64,000 nucleotides of DNA from Thermoplasmata archaeon (GCA_027315455.1 DAHUXZ010000001.1:1-64000), one strand, 5' to 3'; counted from the first letter of the stretch, positions 47,267 to 57,195 are shown. Notes: a model not told the origin generated them from the sequence alone. Made by a program: numbers and translations.

Positions 47267-48055
47267 CTACGGCGCGGCGGCCGCGCCGGCGTCGACCCAG
47301 AGCCGGTGCGCCGCGACCCGGAAGCCGAGCCGTTCGTACACGCGGCGCGCGGGGGTGTTCTCCGCGCGGACCCAGAGCCCCGCGGCGGCGCCGGTCGCGG
47401 CGGCGGTCCGGACGAGCGCCGCGGTCGTGGCGCCGGCAACCCCCCGGTTGCGGGCGTCGGGGGCGGTGAAGACGCCCCCGATCACCCAGATCCCGGGCAG
47501 CGTGACCTGGGCCCGGGCGACGCCCACCAGCCGCAGCCCCTCGAAGACGCCCCAGATGGGCTCGCGCTCCGGGTCGGCGGTGGCGTAGCTCGACGTGAGG
47601 GGCCCGATGTACTCCCGGGCGAGGTCCCGGAGCGCGTCGGTGTCGGCGGCGCGCAGCCGGCGGCAGCCCCTCGCGGTCGCGGGGACCGGCCCCGGTTCGC
47701 GCCGCATCCCGAGGAGAGGGTAGGTCGCGATCGGCCCGCGCGCGCGCCCGACCGCAGCCTCCGCCCCGGCCGGCACGACGGCGACGAACGGGCGCGGGGG
47801 GAGCGCCCCGGCGAGGAGGTCGTCGCCGTCCCCTCGCCCGATCCAGTGGACGACCGGGCTGCGCGGGTTCCCGAGCCAGACGAGGAGGTAGGCCCGCGGC
47901 GCCCCGTCCTCGATAAGACGGACGAACCGAACGCGGTCCGGGGCGTGCTCGAGGTCCCAGACGGAGAAGGCGTGGGTGAACGGGTCCCGCTGGGCCTGGG
48001 CCCGCAGCCACCCGCGGTCGATCCCCTCCTCGATACGGGCGGGACCGCCGGGCAT
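47267..48055 (-). CDS. GNAT-family acetyltransferase
   Basis: IGGVFTAPDARNRGVAGATTAALVRTA...ENTPARRVYERLGFRV. Confidence 0.8.
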   Translation of the reverse strand: MPGGPARIEEGIDRGWLRAQAQRDPFTHAFSVWDLEHAPDRVRFVRLIEDGAPRAYLLVWLGNPRSPVVHWIGRGDGDDLLAGALPPRPFVAVVPAGAEAAVGRARGPIATYPLLGMRREPGPVPATARGCRRLRAADTDALRDLAREYIGPLTSSYATADPEREPIWGVFEGLRLVGVARAQVTLPGIWVIGGVFTAPDARNRGVAGATTAALVRTAAATGAAAGLWVRAENTPARRVYERLGFRVAAHRLWVDAGAAAAP

Positions 48056-48133
48056 GTCGTCCGATAGCGGCGGACCGTACTTACGGGGTCGCCCCGGGGG
48101 CAACCCTTAACCCCGGGTCGCCCTCCGCACGGC

Positions 48134-49012
48134 GTGCCGCGGGCCCACCGCCCGAGCGCGGAGTTCCCGGCCCATCTCGAGACGCTCTACCGGGAGTTTC
48201 CGTTCGCCCGTTCGTTCGCCGACGACCCGGTCTCGTGCCTCCGGCCGCTCGCCACGGACCCGCGGTCCGCCGAGGCGAGCGGGGTCTTCCTCGCGACCCT
48301 GGCCGTCGGGCAGACCGCGGCGATCCGCGGGGCGTTCGCCCGCCTGACCGAGCGCGCCGGGGGGGACCTCGCGACCGCGGTCCGCCACGCGACGGCGGCC
48401 AACCACGGCCGCCTCCTCTCGCCGTTCCAGCACCGGTGGATCCGGGGCGACCAGATGGGGTACCTCGCGCTCCGGCTGAGGACCCTCTACGCCTCCTACC
48501 CGTCGCTGGAGGCGCTCTTCCTCGAGGGGCTCGACGCCGGGGATTTCGCCCACGGGATCGACGCCCTCGCCCGGGGACTGAGGGGGGGCGCCGGCGACCC
48601 GCCGTCGCCCCCCGGCTACGCCGCCCTCTTCCCCACGCCGCTCGGGGCTCCGCGGAGTCCCTGCAAGCGGCTCACGCTCTACGTCCGCTGGATGGTCCGA
48701 CCGCGCTTCCCCGACCTCGGCCTGTGGTCCCACGTCCCGGCCGGGGAGCTGCGCGTCCCCCTCGACCAGCATGTCTACTGGATCGCCTACCATCTCGGCC
48801 TGACGCGTCGCCGCACCCGCTCCTGGGCCGCCGTCGAGGAGGTCACCGAGGCGCTGCGGCGCATCGACCCCCTCGACCCCACGCGCTACGACTTCGTCCT
48901 GTGCCACACCGGCATCTCCGGCGACTGCCCGAAGCGCCGGGACCTCGCGGTCTGCGGACCCTGCTCGGTCCGCGCGGACTGCCGCCTCTGGCGGGGGAGG
49001 GCCGCCGCATGA
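48134..49012 (+). CDS. TIGR02757/DUF2400 family, FeS-cluster HhH-type protein
   Basis: RSPCKRLTLYVRWMVRP..DLGLW; DFVLCHTGISGDCPKRRDLAVCGPCSVRADC. Confidence 0.8.
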   Translation: MPRAHRPSAEFPAHLETLYREFPFARSFADDPVSCLRPLATDPRSAEASGVFLATLAVGQTAAIRGAFARLTERAGGDLATAVRHATAANHGRLLSPFQHRWIRGDQMGYLALRLRTLYASYPSLEALFLEGLDAGDFAHGIDALARGLRGGAGDPPSPPGYAALFPTPLGAPRSPCKRLTLYVRWMVRPRFPDLGLWSHVPAGELRVPLDQHVYWIAYHLGLTRRRTRSWAAVEEVTEALRRIDPLDPTRYDFVLCHTGISGDCPKRRDLAVCGPCSVRADCRLWRGRAAA

Positions 49013-49437
49013 GCCCTCCCCCGACGGTGGCCCCGCTCCCCATCGACCCCGGTCTCCTCGGCCGCTTCCGTGCCGCCGGCACCCGGATCGCGTGGCGGCC
49101 CGCTCCCCCGGGAGCGCCCGAGCGTCGGGGCCGCCGGCCCGGGCCGGCGGTGACCGCGCGCATCGCCCACCTCCACGACGAGGAGGCCCGCATCGAGGAG
49201 ACCACGCGCGCGGGTCGCCGGCGCCTCGTCGTCGACTCGGGACCGGTGGGCGCCCTCGTGATCCTTCTCGAGGCCGACCGTCTCGGCCCGCCGGGCCGCC
49301 TCGTCGCGCACGCCGCCCACGAGATCCCGGCGTTCGGCCAGGGGGCGATCGAGGCGGAGTGGGGCGGGGACCCCGCCGAGGGGCCGGGCCTCGCCATCGC
49401 GGACCTCGTCGCGCTGGCCCGCTACGCCCTGGGCTGA
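49009..49437 (+). CDS. Hypothetical protein
   Basis: ATG overlaps upstream stop; consistent codon use; no recognised domain. Confidence 0.5.
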   Translation: MSPPPTVAPLPIDPGLLGRFRAAGTRIAWRPAPPGAPERRGRRPGPAVTARIAHLHDEEARIEETTRAGRRRLVVDSGPVGALVILLEADRLGPPGRLVAHAAHEIPAFGQGAIEAEWGGDPAEGPGLAIADLVALARYALG

Positions 49438-49453
49438 CCGGGCGGACGGGGGG

Positions 49454-50212
49454 CTACGCGACGCCGAGCCGCCGGACGAGCTCGGGGAGCGAGCGCACCC
49501 GCGGGATCGGGCCGGGCGGGGCCGGCACCGGAAAGCGCGGCCGGGGCCGGTACCGCGCGAGCCCGACCATGCGGACCGCCCCCATCCCGGCACGGCGGGC
49601 CCCGAGCAGGTCGCTCCCGAGGTCCCCGACGTGCAGCGCGTCGCGGGGCCGTGCGCAAAGAAGCCGCAGGGCGAGGCGGAACGGGCGCGCCGACGGCTTC
49701 GCCGAGGCGATCTCGCAGGAGAGGATCGTGGCGTGGAGCCGCGGGGCGATCCCGAGCCGTCCGAGGAGCGCGCGGATCGCGTGGGGGGGCTCGTAGAGGA
49801 TGTTCGAGACCAGGCCGAGGCGGATCCCCGCGTCGCCGAGCGCCGCAAGGGCGGGGAGGACCCCCGGGCCGAGGCGGACCGTCGCCCGCTGTACCGCCCG
49901 CGCGATCCCGCGGGCGACGGTTTCGGGCGCGACGGCGACCCCGGTGCGCCCGGCGATCCAGCGCACCTGCGCCGGGATCGGGAACGACCGGCCGCGGCGC
50001 TCGCGGGCGGCGCCGGCCCGCTCTAGGTCGAGGACGGCCGCCGCGGCGGCCGCCGGGGAAAGGCCCCCGTCGGCCAGCGGCCCCTGCCAGCTCGCGCGGC
50101 GTTCGGATTCGTACCGGGTCCGCCCCGCGGGATCGAGGTAGGCGAGGGTGTACCACAGATCCAGCGTGATGGCCACGGGCCGCGCCGGCGCGCGCCCGGC
50201 TCCGGCATTCAC
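49454..50212 (-). CDS. HAD-superfamily hydrolase
   Basis: ITLDLWYTLAY, LGLVSNI, SAKPSARPFRLAL, HVGDLGSDLLGARRAGM. Confidence 0.85.
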   Translation of the reverse strand: MNAGAGRAPARPVAITLDLWYTLAYLDPAGRTRYESERRASWQGPLADGGLSPAAAAAAVLDLERAGAARERRGRSFPIPAQVRWIAGRTGVAVAPETVARGIARAVQRATVRLGPGVLPALAALGDAGIRLGLVSNILYEPPHAIRALLGRLGIAPRLHATILSCEIASAKPSARPFRLALRLLCARPRDALHVGDLGSDLLGARRAGMGAVRMVGLARYRPRPRFPVPAPPGPIPRVRSLPELVRRLGVA

Positions 50213-51567
50213 GTCCGCCAGCCCCGGTGGCGGTGCTCGTCGTAGAGGCCGATGGTCCGGTCGAAGACCTCCCGGAGCCTCGGGGCGGCCCGGCTGACGT
50301 GGCAGCGTCGGGCGGTCTGGGCCCCGGCGATGCCGATGCTCTCGGCCCGCGCGGGGCGGCTCAAGAGCATGCCGAGCCGGTCCGCGAGCGCCTCGGAGCG
50401 CCCGGGCGGCACGGCGTAGCCGTTGACCCCGTCGTTGACGAGCTCGGCCACGCCGGCGCCGCGACTGACGACGACGGGCAGGTGGTGCGTCCACGCCTCG
50501 ACGACGACCAGGCCGAAGCCCTCCCACGGCGCCGGATGGGCGAAGACGTCGGCCGCGCCGTAGGCGGCGCGCAGCGCGTCCGCGCTCAGCCCGCCGGTGA
50601 AGACGACGGACCCGGTGAGCTTGAGCTCGCGCACGCGGGCGTCCAGGCGGGCGCGCCAGCTCGTCGCCTTGTTCTCGCCGAGCGCCTCCGGCCGCGTGGA
50701 GAAGCTCTCCCCGCCGACCAGGACGAGGCGGGCGTCGGGGTGGCGCCGGAGCAGGCGCGCGAACGCCTCGATGAGGAGGTCCTGGCGCTTCACCGGGTCC
50801 ATCCGCGCGACGGAGAGGACCGTGGGCGCGTCCCCGAGGCCGTAGCGCGCACGGAACGCCGCGACCTCCCGCGGGCTCGCGCGCCGCTGCTCGCGGGGGT
50901 CGAAGTACGGATAGACCTGGAACGCGCGGCCGTGGAACCCGGCGCGGATGAGGTCCTCGAGCCCGGCGCGGGTGCTCACGACGATCCCGTCGAACCCCTC
51001 CATCGACTTGAGGAAGAAGCGCCGGACCGGCTCCGGGTAGCCGCGGAAGTCGAGGGGAATGTGCCAGTGCAGGACCGTCGGGGCCGCCGAGCCGATGATC
51101 CCGCCGACCAGGATCTGCTGGAAGTCGTTGACGTAGAAGACGTCGTGGTCCGCCGCGTGGGCGAGCAGGCGCTGCACGGTCCGGTACTGGTACGTCACGA
51201 ACGCCGGGTAGTCCTCGAGCGAGGGGCGAAAGCCCGACGGGCCGTGGAAGGATCGCCAGATCTCCTCCTTGAAGCGGCCGTAGCGGGTCCGCTCCTCGGC
51301 GCTCAGCGGAACGCTCTCGAGGAGGTAGCCCTCGTCGGTCACGAGCCGCTCGGGGATGCCGCTCGCGCCGAGCGCGACCCAGGTGGGGGTGCCGCGGAGC
51401 CAGGAGCCCCGGCCGCTCGAGAGGAGCGCACGCATCATCGGCACGACGCCGCCGATCTGGGGCACGTAGTCGCGGCCGAGCACCCAGCGCTCGCCGGCCG
51501 GCGCGGTCCGGCCGGGGATCGGCCGGACGGGCGGGGTCTGAGTGCTCACGCAGAGTCGGATCGGCAT
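50209..51567 (-). CDS. GT4 glycosyltransferase (trehalose-synthase-like)
   Basis: VFYVNDFQQILVGGIIG, SVARMDPVKRQDLLIEAFARLL, HPAPWEGFGLVVVEAWTHHLPVVVSRGAGVAELVNDGVNGY. Confidence 0.85.
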   Translation of the reverse strand: MPIRLCVSTQTPPVRPIPGRTAPAGERWVLGRDYVPQIGGVVPMMRALLSSGRGSWLRGTPTWVALGASGIPERLVTDEGYLLESVPLSAEERTRYGRFKEEIWRSFHGPSGFRPSLEDYPAFVTYQYRTVQRLLAHAADHDVFYVNDFQQILVGGIIGSAAPTVLHWHIPLDFRGYPEPVRRFFLKSMEGFDGIVVSTRAGLEDLIRAGFHGRAFQVYPYFDPREQRRASPREVAAFRARYGLGDAPTVLSVARMDPVKRQDLLIEAFARLLRRHPDARLVLVGGESFSTRPEALGENKATSWRARLDARVRELKLTGSVVFTGGLSADALRAAYGAADVFAHPAPWEGFGLVVVEAWTHHLPVVVSRGAGVAELVNDGVNGYAVPPGRSEALADRLGMLLSRPARAESIGIAGAQTARRCHVSRAAPRLREVFDRTIGLYDEHRHRGWRT

Positions 51568-51697
51568 CGAAACGCGCCCGGCCCCCCGTGCGGTTTGCGG
51601 AGAGACGCCGGGTTAAGCCCGGCCCCGATCGCCGTTCGGAGAACTCTTCGGCGAAAGCACGATGGCACCGAAACAGAAAGAGCTTTGCGTCGGCGAA

Positions 51698-52081
51698 CTA
51701 GGAAAGACCGGCCGCGCGGAGCGCGAGGGCGCTCGCGAAGCCCACGGCCGCACCGGACGCCGGTCCCGCGGCCCAGCCGAGCCGGATCGATCGGAGGACG
51801 CCGGTATCGAGGCTCGCCCGCCCGCGGGCGAGCCCCGCGCCGGCGATCCCGACGCGGCCCGGGGAGAGGATCCCCGTGCCGACGGGGGCCGGGACGGCCC
51901 CGGAGGCGAGGAGCGCCCCCGCGAAGGTGAGGGGGGCCATGAGGCGCAGGGCGGTGGGCGCGCGGAGCGCTCCGCCCGCGTAGGCCATCCCCATGCACGC
52001 GCCGGTGTACTGGGCGCCCCTGCCCGCCGCGAACCCGACCGCGAGGCCCAGAAGGACGATGGCGAGCGGGTCGAGGATCAC
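51698..52081 (-). CDS. Small membrane protein, weakly PiT (phosphate permease)-like
   Basis: LAIVLLGLAVGFAAGRGAQYTGACMGMAYAGGALRAPTALRLMAPLTFAGALLASGAV; 128 aa only. Confidence 0.4.
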   Translation of the reverse strand: MILDPLAIVLLGLAVGFAAGRGAQYTGACMGMAYAGGALRAPTALRLMAPLTFAGALLASGAVPAPVGTGILSPGRVGIAGAGLARGRASLDTGVLRSIRLGWAAGPASGAAVGFASALALRAAGLS

Positions 52082-53943
52082 CCGCGCCCCATCGGACGGG
52101 CCGGGCCGGCCGGACCGGCCCCGGGCCAGACCCGGGTGAGCTCGCGACGCAGGATCGCGGGAGCGCTCGCGTAGCCGAGGGCGAGCGCGGCGCGCAAGAG
52201 GGCGATGTGGGTGAGCGCCTGGGGGTAGTTGCCGAGCGGGCGCCGGCGGACCGGGTCGTACTCCTCGGAGAACAGTCCGAGCGTCCCCCCCGCCCTAAGG
52301 AGGCGGTCGAAACTTTTCCGCGCCAGCCGCTCGGCACCGGCGCGGGCGCGGGCCTCGACGAGCCAGAACGAGCAGGGCAGGAACGCCCCCTCGGGGCCCG
52401 CGAGGCCGTCGTCGGCGCGGTAGCGGTAGACGAACGGGCCGACGGCGAGGTCAGAGGCGACCCGGTCGATCGTGGCGAGGACCTTCGGGTCGTCGAACGG
52501 GAGGAACCCGACGAGCGGGATGCGCAGGTTCGCGGCATCGACGGCATGCTCGCCGAACGACCGGACGAACGTCCGACGGTCCGGGTCCCACCCGCGGCGG
52601 AGGATCGTCGCGTGGATCCGGTCCGCCGTCCGCCGCCACCCGCGGGCCGCGGCGCTGTCGCCGTAGCGGTCGGCGATCCCGGCGGCCGCGTCGAGCGCGA
52701 CCCACGCCATCAGCTTCGAGTGGACGAAGTGGCGGGGCGGTCCCCGGACCTCCCAGATCCCGCGATCCGGTCGGCGCCACGCCGTCGCGACCCGGTCGGC
52801 GAGCGGGACGAGGCGGCGCCACCGGCGGCTGAGCGCGATGGGGTCGAGGTCGACCATCAGCCGCGCGCAGGCGAGGAGCTCGCCGAAGATGTCGAGCTGG
52901 AACTGGGCCGCGGCGCCGTTGCCCACCCGCACCGGCCGCGAGTCGAGGTAGCCGCGGAGCCCGGGGATCTCGCGCTCGGTGAGGTCGCTCTCGCCGTGGG
53001 CCCCGTAGACGACCCGCAGGCCCGCCGGTCCGTCCGGGGCGGCCTCGATGCGGTCGACGACCCAGCCCAGGAACGCCGCGGCTTCGCTGCGGTGGTCGAG
53101 GAGCAGCATCGCCTGGGCCGCGAACGCGGCGTCCCGGATCCAGACGTAGCGGTAGTCCCAGTTGCGCCCGCCGCCCGGCCATTCCGGCAGCGAGGTCGTG
53201 GGGGCCGCGACGAACGCCCCCGTGTCCGCGTGCGACAGCAGCTTGAGCACGAGCTCGCTGCGCTCGACGGCGGTGTGCCAGGCTCCGGCGAGCCGGTGGA
53301 TCGGCGCCGCCGCGCCGTGGACCCACGTCCGCCAGAACGCGACCGCGTTGGCCGCCGCGCCGACGGGGTCCCGCGGAGGACGGGCGCCGTTGAAGCCGAG
53401 GTGGACCCACTGCGCCGTGCCGGGCGCGACGCGCCCCCGGGCGATGGCGCGGTCCCCTTGGCGTTCGCTCGGCCACGGCGCCGTCTGCACGAGCCGGTCG
53501 TCCCCGTCCGTCGCGATGACCTCGCGGCCGCGGGTCGCGAGCGCCGGGACCCGGGCGCCATAGCCGAATCGGGGGGCGAACGTCACCGTGACCGCGACCG
53601 TGGACCCCTCGGACTCGAGCAGGCGCAGGATGGACGGGGAGGACTCCCGGTCCGGGTCGAGGAGGAACAGGTCGATCAGGTGGAGGCGGCCGCCGTCGGG
53701 GAGGGTGAAGCGGGTCTCGAGCAGGTTCGTCGACGGGAGGTAGCGCTGATCGCCCCGCACCGCGGGCTCGGGGGCGACCCGGGCGAACCCCCCGCGCTCG
53801 GGGTCGAGCAGGCTCGCGAAGACGCTCGGCGAGGCGAACCGGGGCAGGCACGCCCAGGCGATCGTCCCGTCCCTGTCGACGAGCGCGGCGGTGTGGAGGT
53901 TGCCGATCAGCCCGAGGTCCGTGAGGGATGTCGCCGGCTCCAC
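52078..53943 (-). CDS. GH15 family glycosidase (glucoamylase/trehalase-like)
   Basis: LGLIGNLHTAALVDRDGTIAWACLPRFASPSVFASLLD; WPGGGRNWDYRYVWIRDAAFAAQAM; GAFLPCSFWLVEAR; FSEEYDP...LGNYPQALTHIAL. Confidence 0.92.
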   Translation of the reverse strand: MEPATSLTDLGLIGNLHTAALVDRDGTIAWACLPRFASPSVFASLLDPERGGFARVAPEPAVRGDQRYLPSTNLLETRFTLPDGGRLHLIDLFLLDPDRESSPSILRLLESEGSTVAVTVTFAPRFGYGARVPALATRGREVIATDGDDRLVQTAPWPSERQGDRAIARGRVAPGTAQWVHLGFNGARPPRDPVGAAANAVAFWRTWVHGAAAPIHRLAGAWHTAVERSELVLKLLSHADTGAFVAAPTTSLPEWPGGGRNWDYRYVWIRDAAFAAQAMLLLDHRSEAAAFLGWVVDRIEAAPDGPAGLRVVYGAHGESDLTEREIPGLRGYLDSRPVRVGNGAAAQFQLDIFGELLACARLMVDLDPIALSRRWRRLVPLADRVATAWRRPDRGIWEVRGPPRHFVHSKLMAWVALDAAAGIADRYGDSAAARGWRRTADRIHATILRRGWDPDRRTFVRSFGEHAVDAANLRIPLVGFLPFDDPKVLATIDRVASDLAVGPFVYRYRADDGLAGPEGAFLPCSFWLVEARARAGAERLARKSFDRLLRAGGTLGLFSEEYDPVRRRPLGNYPQALTHIALLRAALALGYASAPAILRRELTRVWPGAGPAGPARPMGRG

Positions 53944-53972
53944 CTCCGACCGTCCCGCGGACGCGATCTGGC

Positions 53973-56738
53973 CTAGGAGCAGCCGCTCGTTGCCCCGCAG
54001 ACCGTGCACGCGTAGCAGGTGCCCGATCGGACCATGATCCCGCCGCAGATATGGCAGGAGGGTGCGTCCTCGCTGACGCCACCGGTGAGGGCGCCCTCGC
54101 CGAACGCATCGAGCGGCTTGGTCTCGAACTTCACGGCGGTGGCGGCCGCCGGCTTCGCGGCCCCGCCCCCGTTGCTCTCGCCCGCCGGCCCCTCGAGGCC
54201 GATCGCGCGGCGGTCCTCCTCGGAGAGGAACTCGATCGCGAGCCAGCGCGCCACGTAGTCCGGGATCGACTTCGCGAAGCGGACCTTCGGGTTGTTCGTC
54301 GCGCCGGCCGGCTCGAACCGAAGGTGCGCGAGCTTGCGCACGAGGTCCTTGAGCGGGACCCCGTGCTGCAGCGCCATCGACATCGAGATGCCGAGGGAAT
54401 CCATCAGCCCGTTGACGGTCGAGCCTTCCTTCGTGACCCGGAAGAAGACCTCTCCGGGGCGCCCGTCGGGGTAGAGACCCACGGTGACGTAGCCGTCGTG
54501 CCCACCCACCTGGAAGTGGTGCGTCACGGCCTTGCGCTCGTCGGGCAGGCGCTCGCGGACCGGACCCCGGGGGCCGGTGACCGGGCCGCGGCCCTTGCCG
54601 GTCTCGTACGGCTGCGAGGCCTTGCACCCGTCGCGGTAGAGGGCCACGGACTTGATCCCGAGGCGCCACGCCTCGAGGTAGATCTTCTCGATGTCCTCGA
54701 CGGTCGCCTCGTGGGGGAGGTTGATCGTCTTGGACGCCCCCCCCGAGAGGAACGGCTGGACCGCGCCGAGCATCTTGAGGTGGCCCATCGGCGAGATCGT
54801 CCGGGTCCCGCCGGCGGGGGCGAGGGCCGTGTCGAAGACGGAAAGGTGCTCCGTCTTGATCCCGGGGGCGCCCTCGAGCGTCCCGTTCGCCTCGAGGTGG
54901 GCGACGATCGCGGCCCCCTCGGCCGGCGGATAGCCCAGGCTCGCGAGCGCGTCGCCGACGGTGCGGTTCACGAGCCGCATCACCCCGCCGCCGACCAGGT
55001 TCTTCGTCTTGACGAGCGAGAGCTCCGGTTCGAGACCGAGGGTGTCGCACCCCATGAGCAGGCCGATCGTCCCCGTGGGGGCGATGACGGAGATCTGGGC
55101 GTTGCGGTAGCCCCAGAGCTCGCCGGCCTTGACCGTGTCGTGCCAGCGGTCCTGCGCGGCGCGGACGTAGGGGTCGAGACGGCGGTCCTTCCCCGCGAGG
55201 ACGTCGGCCGCGTGCGAGTGCTTGCCCATCACGCGGAGCATCGGCGCGCGGTTCTTGTCAAAGGCGGGGAACGGCCCCACCCGCTTCGCGATCTCCGCGG
55301 ACATGTGGTAGCCCTCGGCGGAGAGGTACGCCGAGATCGCCGCGGCCAGGGTGCGGCCGGCGTCGGAATCGTAGGCGAATCCGTAGTGCATGAGCAGCGC
55401 GCCCAGGTTGGCGTAGCCGAGCCCGAGCGGCCGGAAGTCGTGGGAGTTCTGCGCGATCGACGCCGTCGGGTAGCTCGACGCGTCGACGACGATCTCCATC
55501 GCGAGGATGATCGCCCGGATCGCATCCCGGTACAGCTCGAGGTCGAAGGAGCCGTCCCCGCGGAGGAACTTCATCAGGTTGATCGACGCGAGGTTGCACG
55601 CCGAGTCGTCCAGGAAGAGGTACTCGCTGCACGGGTTCGAGGCGTTGATCCGCCCCGACATCGGGCTCGTGTGCCAGTCGTTGGTGATGTCGTCGAACTG
55701 GACGCCGGGGTCGCCGCATCGCCACGCCGCGTAGGCGAGCTTCCGCCAGAGGTCGCGGGCCCGGTAGGCCTGGGCGACGGAGTGGTCGGTCCGATTGTAC
55801 GTCTTCCACTCCCCGTCCTTGACGACCGCGTCCATGAAGGCGTCCGGGATGCGGACGGAGTGGTTCGCGTTCTGGTAGGCGATCGAGGCGTAGGCGCTGT
55901 CCGGCGCGGTCCCGTCGAAGTTCGACGAATAGCCCTCGCGGATCAGGGCGAGCGCCTTGTCCTCCTCCCGGACCTTGCACTCGATGAAGTCGACGACGTC
56001 GGGGTGATCGAGGTTGAGGATCACCATCTTCGCCGCGCGGCGCGTCGTCCCGCCGGACTTGATGACGCCGGCGAGGGCGTCGAACGCCCGCATGAACGAC
56101 ACGGGGCCGGACGCGATGCCCCCGCCCGACAGCCGTTCGTGGCTGCCGCGGAGCGAGGAGAGGTTCGTGCCGGTGCCGCTGCCGCCCTTGAACAGGCGTC
56201 CCTCGCTCGTCGCGAGGGCGAGGATCGAGTCCATGTCGTCGGCGACGGACTGGATGAAGCACGCCGAGCACTGCGGCGGCTCGCGGACGCCGACGTTGAA
56301 CCAGACGGGGCTGTTGAACGCCGCCATCTGCTGGACCATGAGGTAGGAGAGGCTCTCCTCGAGCTGCGTCGCCTCGTCGGCGGTGTCGTAGTAGCCGAGC
56401 TCGAGCCCGCGCTGCGCGATCCAGTGGCAGACGCGCCGGATCATCCCGTCGATCGAGGTCTCGCGGCGACCCTGGATGACGCGGAAGTACTTCGACGCGG
56501 CGATGTTGATCGCGTTGGCGCTCCAGCTCTCCGGGGCGTGGATCCCCTTGAGCTCGAAGATGACCGCCCCCTCGGCGTTCTTGATCACCGCGTCGTGGGT
56601 CTTCCAGCCGACGGTGTCGAACGCGGTCTTGCCCCGGGGGACCAGCCGGGGAACGGGGATCGGTTCGCGTCCGAGCCGCGAGGGCGGCCGGGGGGCCTCG
56701 TCGTTGACGGGTGCGGTGCGCTTCTTCGCTACGGCCAT
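53973..56738 (-). CDS. nrdJ: Adenosylcobalamin-dependent (class II) ribonucleotide reductase
   Basis: FNSPVWFNVG...QCSACFIQSVADDMDSIL, FKGGSGTGTNLSSLRG, INASNPCSEYLFLDDSACNLASINL, C-terminal CHICGG..CYACTVCG. Confidence 0.95.
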   Translation of the reverse strand: MAVAKKRTAPVNDEAPRPPSRLGREPIPVPRLVPRGKTAFDTVGWKTHDAVIKNAEGAVIFELKGIHAPESWSANAINIAASKYFRVIQGRRETSIDGMIRRVCHWIAQRGLELGYYDTADEATQLEESLSYLMVQQMAAFNSPVWFNVGVREPPQCSACFIQSVADDMDSILALATSEGRLFKGGSGTGTNLSSLRGSHERLSGGGIASGPVSFMRAFDALAGVIKSGGTTRRAAKMVILNLDHPDVVDFIECKVREEDKALALIREGYSSNFDGTAPDSAYASIAYQNANHSVRIPDAFMDAVVKDGEWKTYNRTDHSVAQAYRARDLWRKLAYAAWRCGDPGVQFDDITNDWHTSPMSGRINASNPCSEYLFLDDSACNLASINLMKFLRGDGSFDLELYRDAIRAIILAMEIVVDASSYPTASIAQNSHDFRPLGLGYANLGALLMHYGFAYDSDAGRTLAAAISAYLSAEGYHMSAEIAKRVGPFPAFDKNRAPMLRVMGKHSHAADVLAGKDRRLDPYVRAAQDRWHDTVKAGELWGYRNAQISVIAPTGTIGLLMGCDTLGLEPELSLVKTKNLVGGGVMRLVNRTVGDALASLGYPPAEGAAIVAHLEANGTLEGAPGIKTEHLSVFDTALAPAGGTRTISPMGHLKMLGAVQPFLSGGASKTINLPHEATVEDIEKIYLEAWRLGIKSVALYRDGCKASQPYETGKGRGPVTGPRGPVRERLPDERKAVTHHFQVGGHDGYVTVGLYPDGRPGEVFFRVTKEGSTVNGLMDSLGISMSMALQHGVPLKDLVRKLAHLRFEPAGATNNPKVRFAKSIPDYVARWLAIEFLSEEDRRAIGLEGPAGESNGGGAAKPAAATAVKFETKPLDAFGEGALTGGVSEDAPSCHICGGIMVRSGTCYACTVCGATSGCS

Positions 56739-57024
56739 TGAGGTTCACTCCGTGGGAGGAGGGCGGTCGGGTCGATCGACACGTCGATCGGACGCTGCCG
56801 GAACCGCTAGGCCGCCGGTACCCCTTGGCGCTTGCGCCCAGGCCGGGAAACCGTCTCGAGGGAGACGTGTTTCATGCCGAGCGGAGCGCTCCGGTTCACG
56901 GGCGGCGTCGCTCCGGACACCCGTCGCGGATCCTCCGGGGGGGCGGAGCATGTCGGGCTATATCTGGTTAGGGTTGGGCTCCCGCCATTTTGCCCCGCTT
57001 GCTTTCCTCCGTCCGCTTTCTTCG

Positions 57025-57195
57025 CTAGCGTCGGACGTCGGAACGCGACATGGCCGCCGGGACCGGCAGCACCCGCATCGTGCACGGCATCGTCACGCCG
57101 CAGTCCCCGCAGTAGAGCCCCTCGTCGGCGACCCAGAGGAACTGGCCGCACCGATCGCACTTGCGCGGGTCGTCCGGGTCGTTGCGGCAGACCAT
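57025..57195 (-). CDS. 56-aa zinc-ribbon microprotein
   Basis: Read directly: MVCRNDPDDPRKCDRCGQFLWVADEGLYCGDCGVTMPCTMRVLPVPAAMSRSDVRR*; not in supplied ORF track. Confidence 0.6.
   Translation of the reverse strand: MVCRNDPDDPRKCDRCGQFLWVADEGLYCGDCGVTMPCTMRVLPVPAAMSRSDVRR

Noticed and set aside
53944-55050. N-terminal extension of the 990-aa ORF 52078..55050
   Set aside because: Shadow of nrdJ; the GH15 homology begins at about GTG 53943.
53928-56741. 937-aa ORF antisense to nrdJ
   Set aside because: Low-complexity composition with no domain; nrdJ on the other strand is unambiguous.
56739-57024. 5S rRNA, SRP RNA, RNase P RNA or cobalamin riboswitch upstream of nrdJ
   Set aside because: Conserved core motifs of these families were not found by eye; kept only as an unexplained region.
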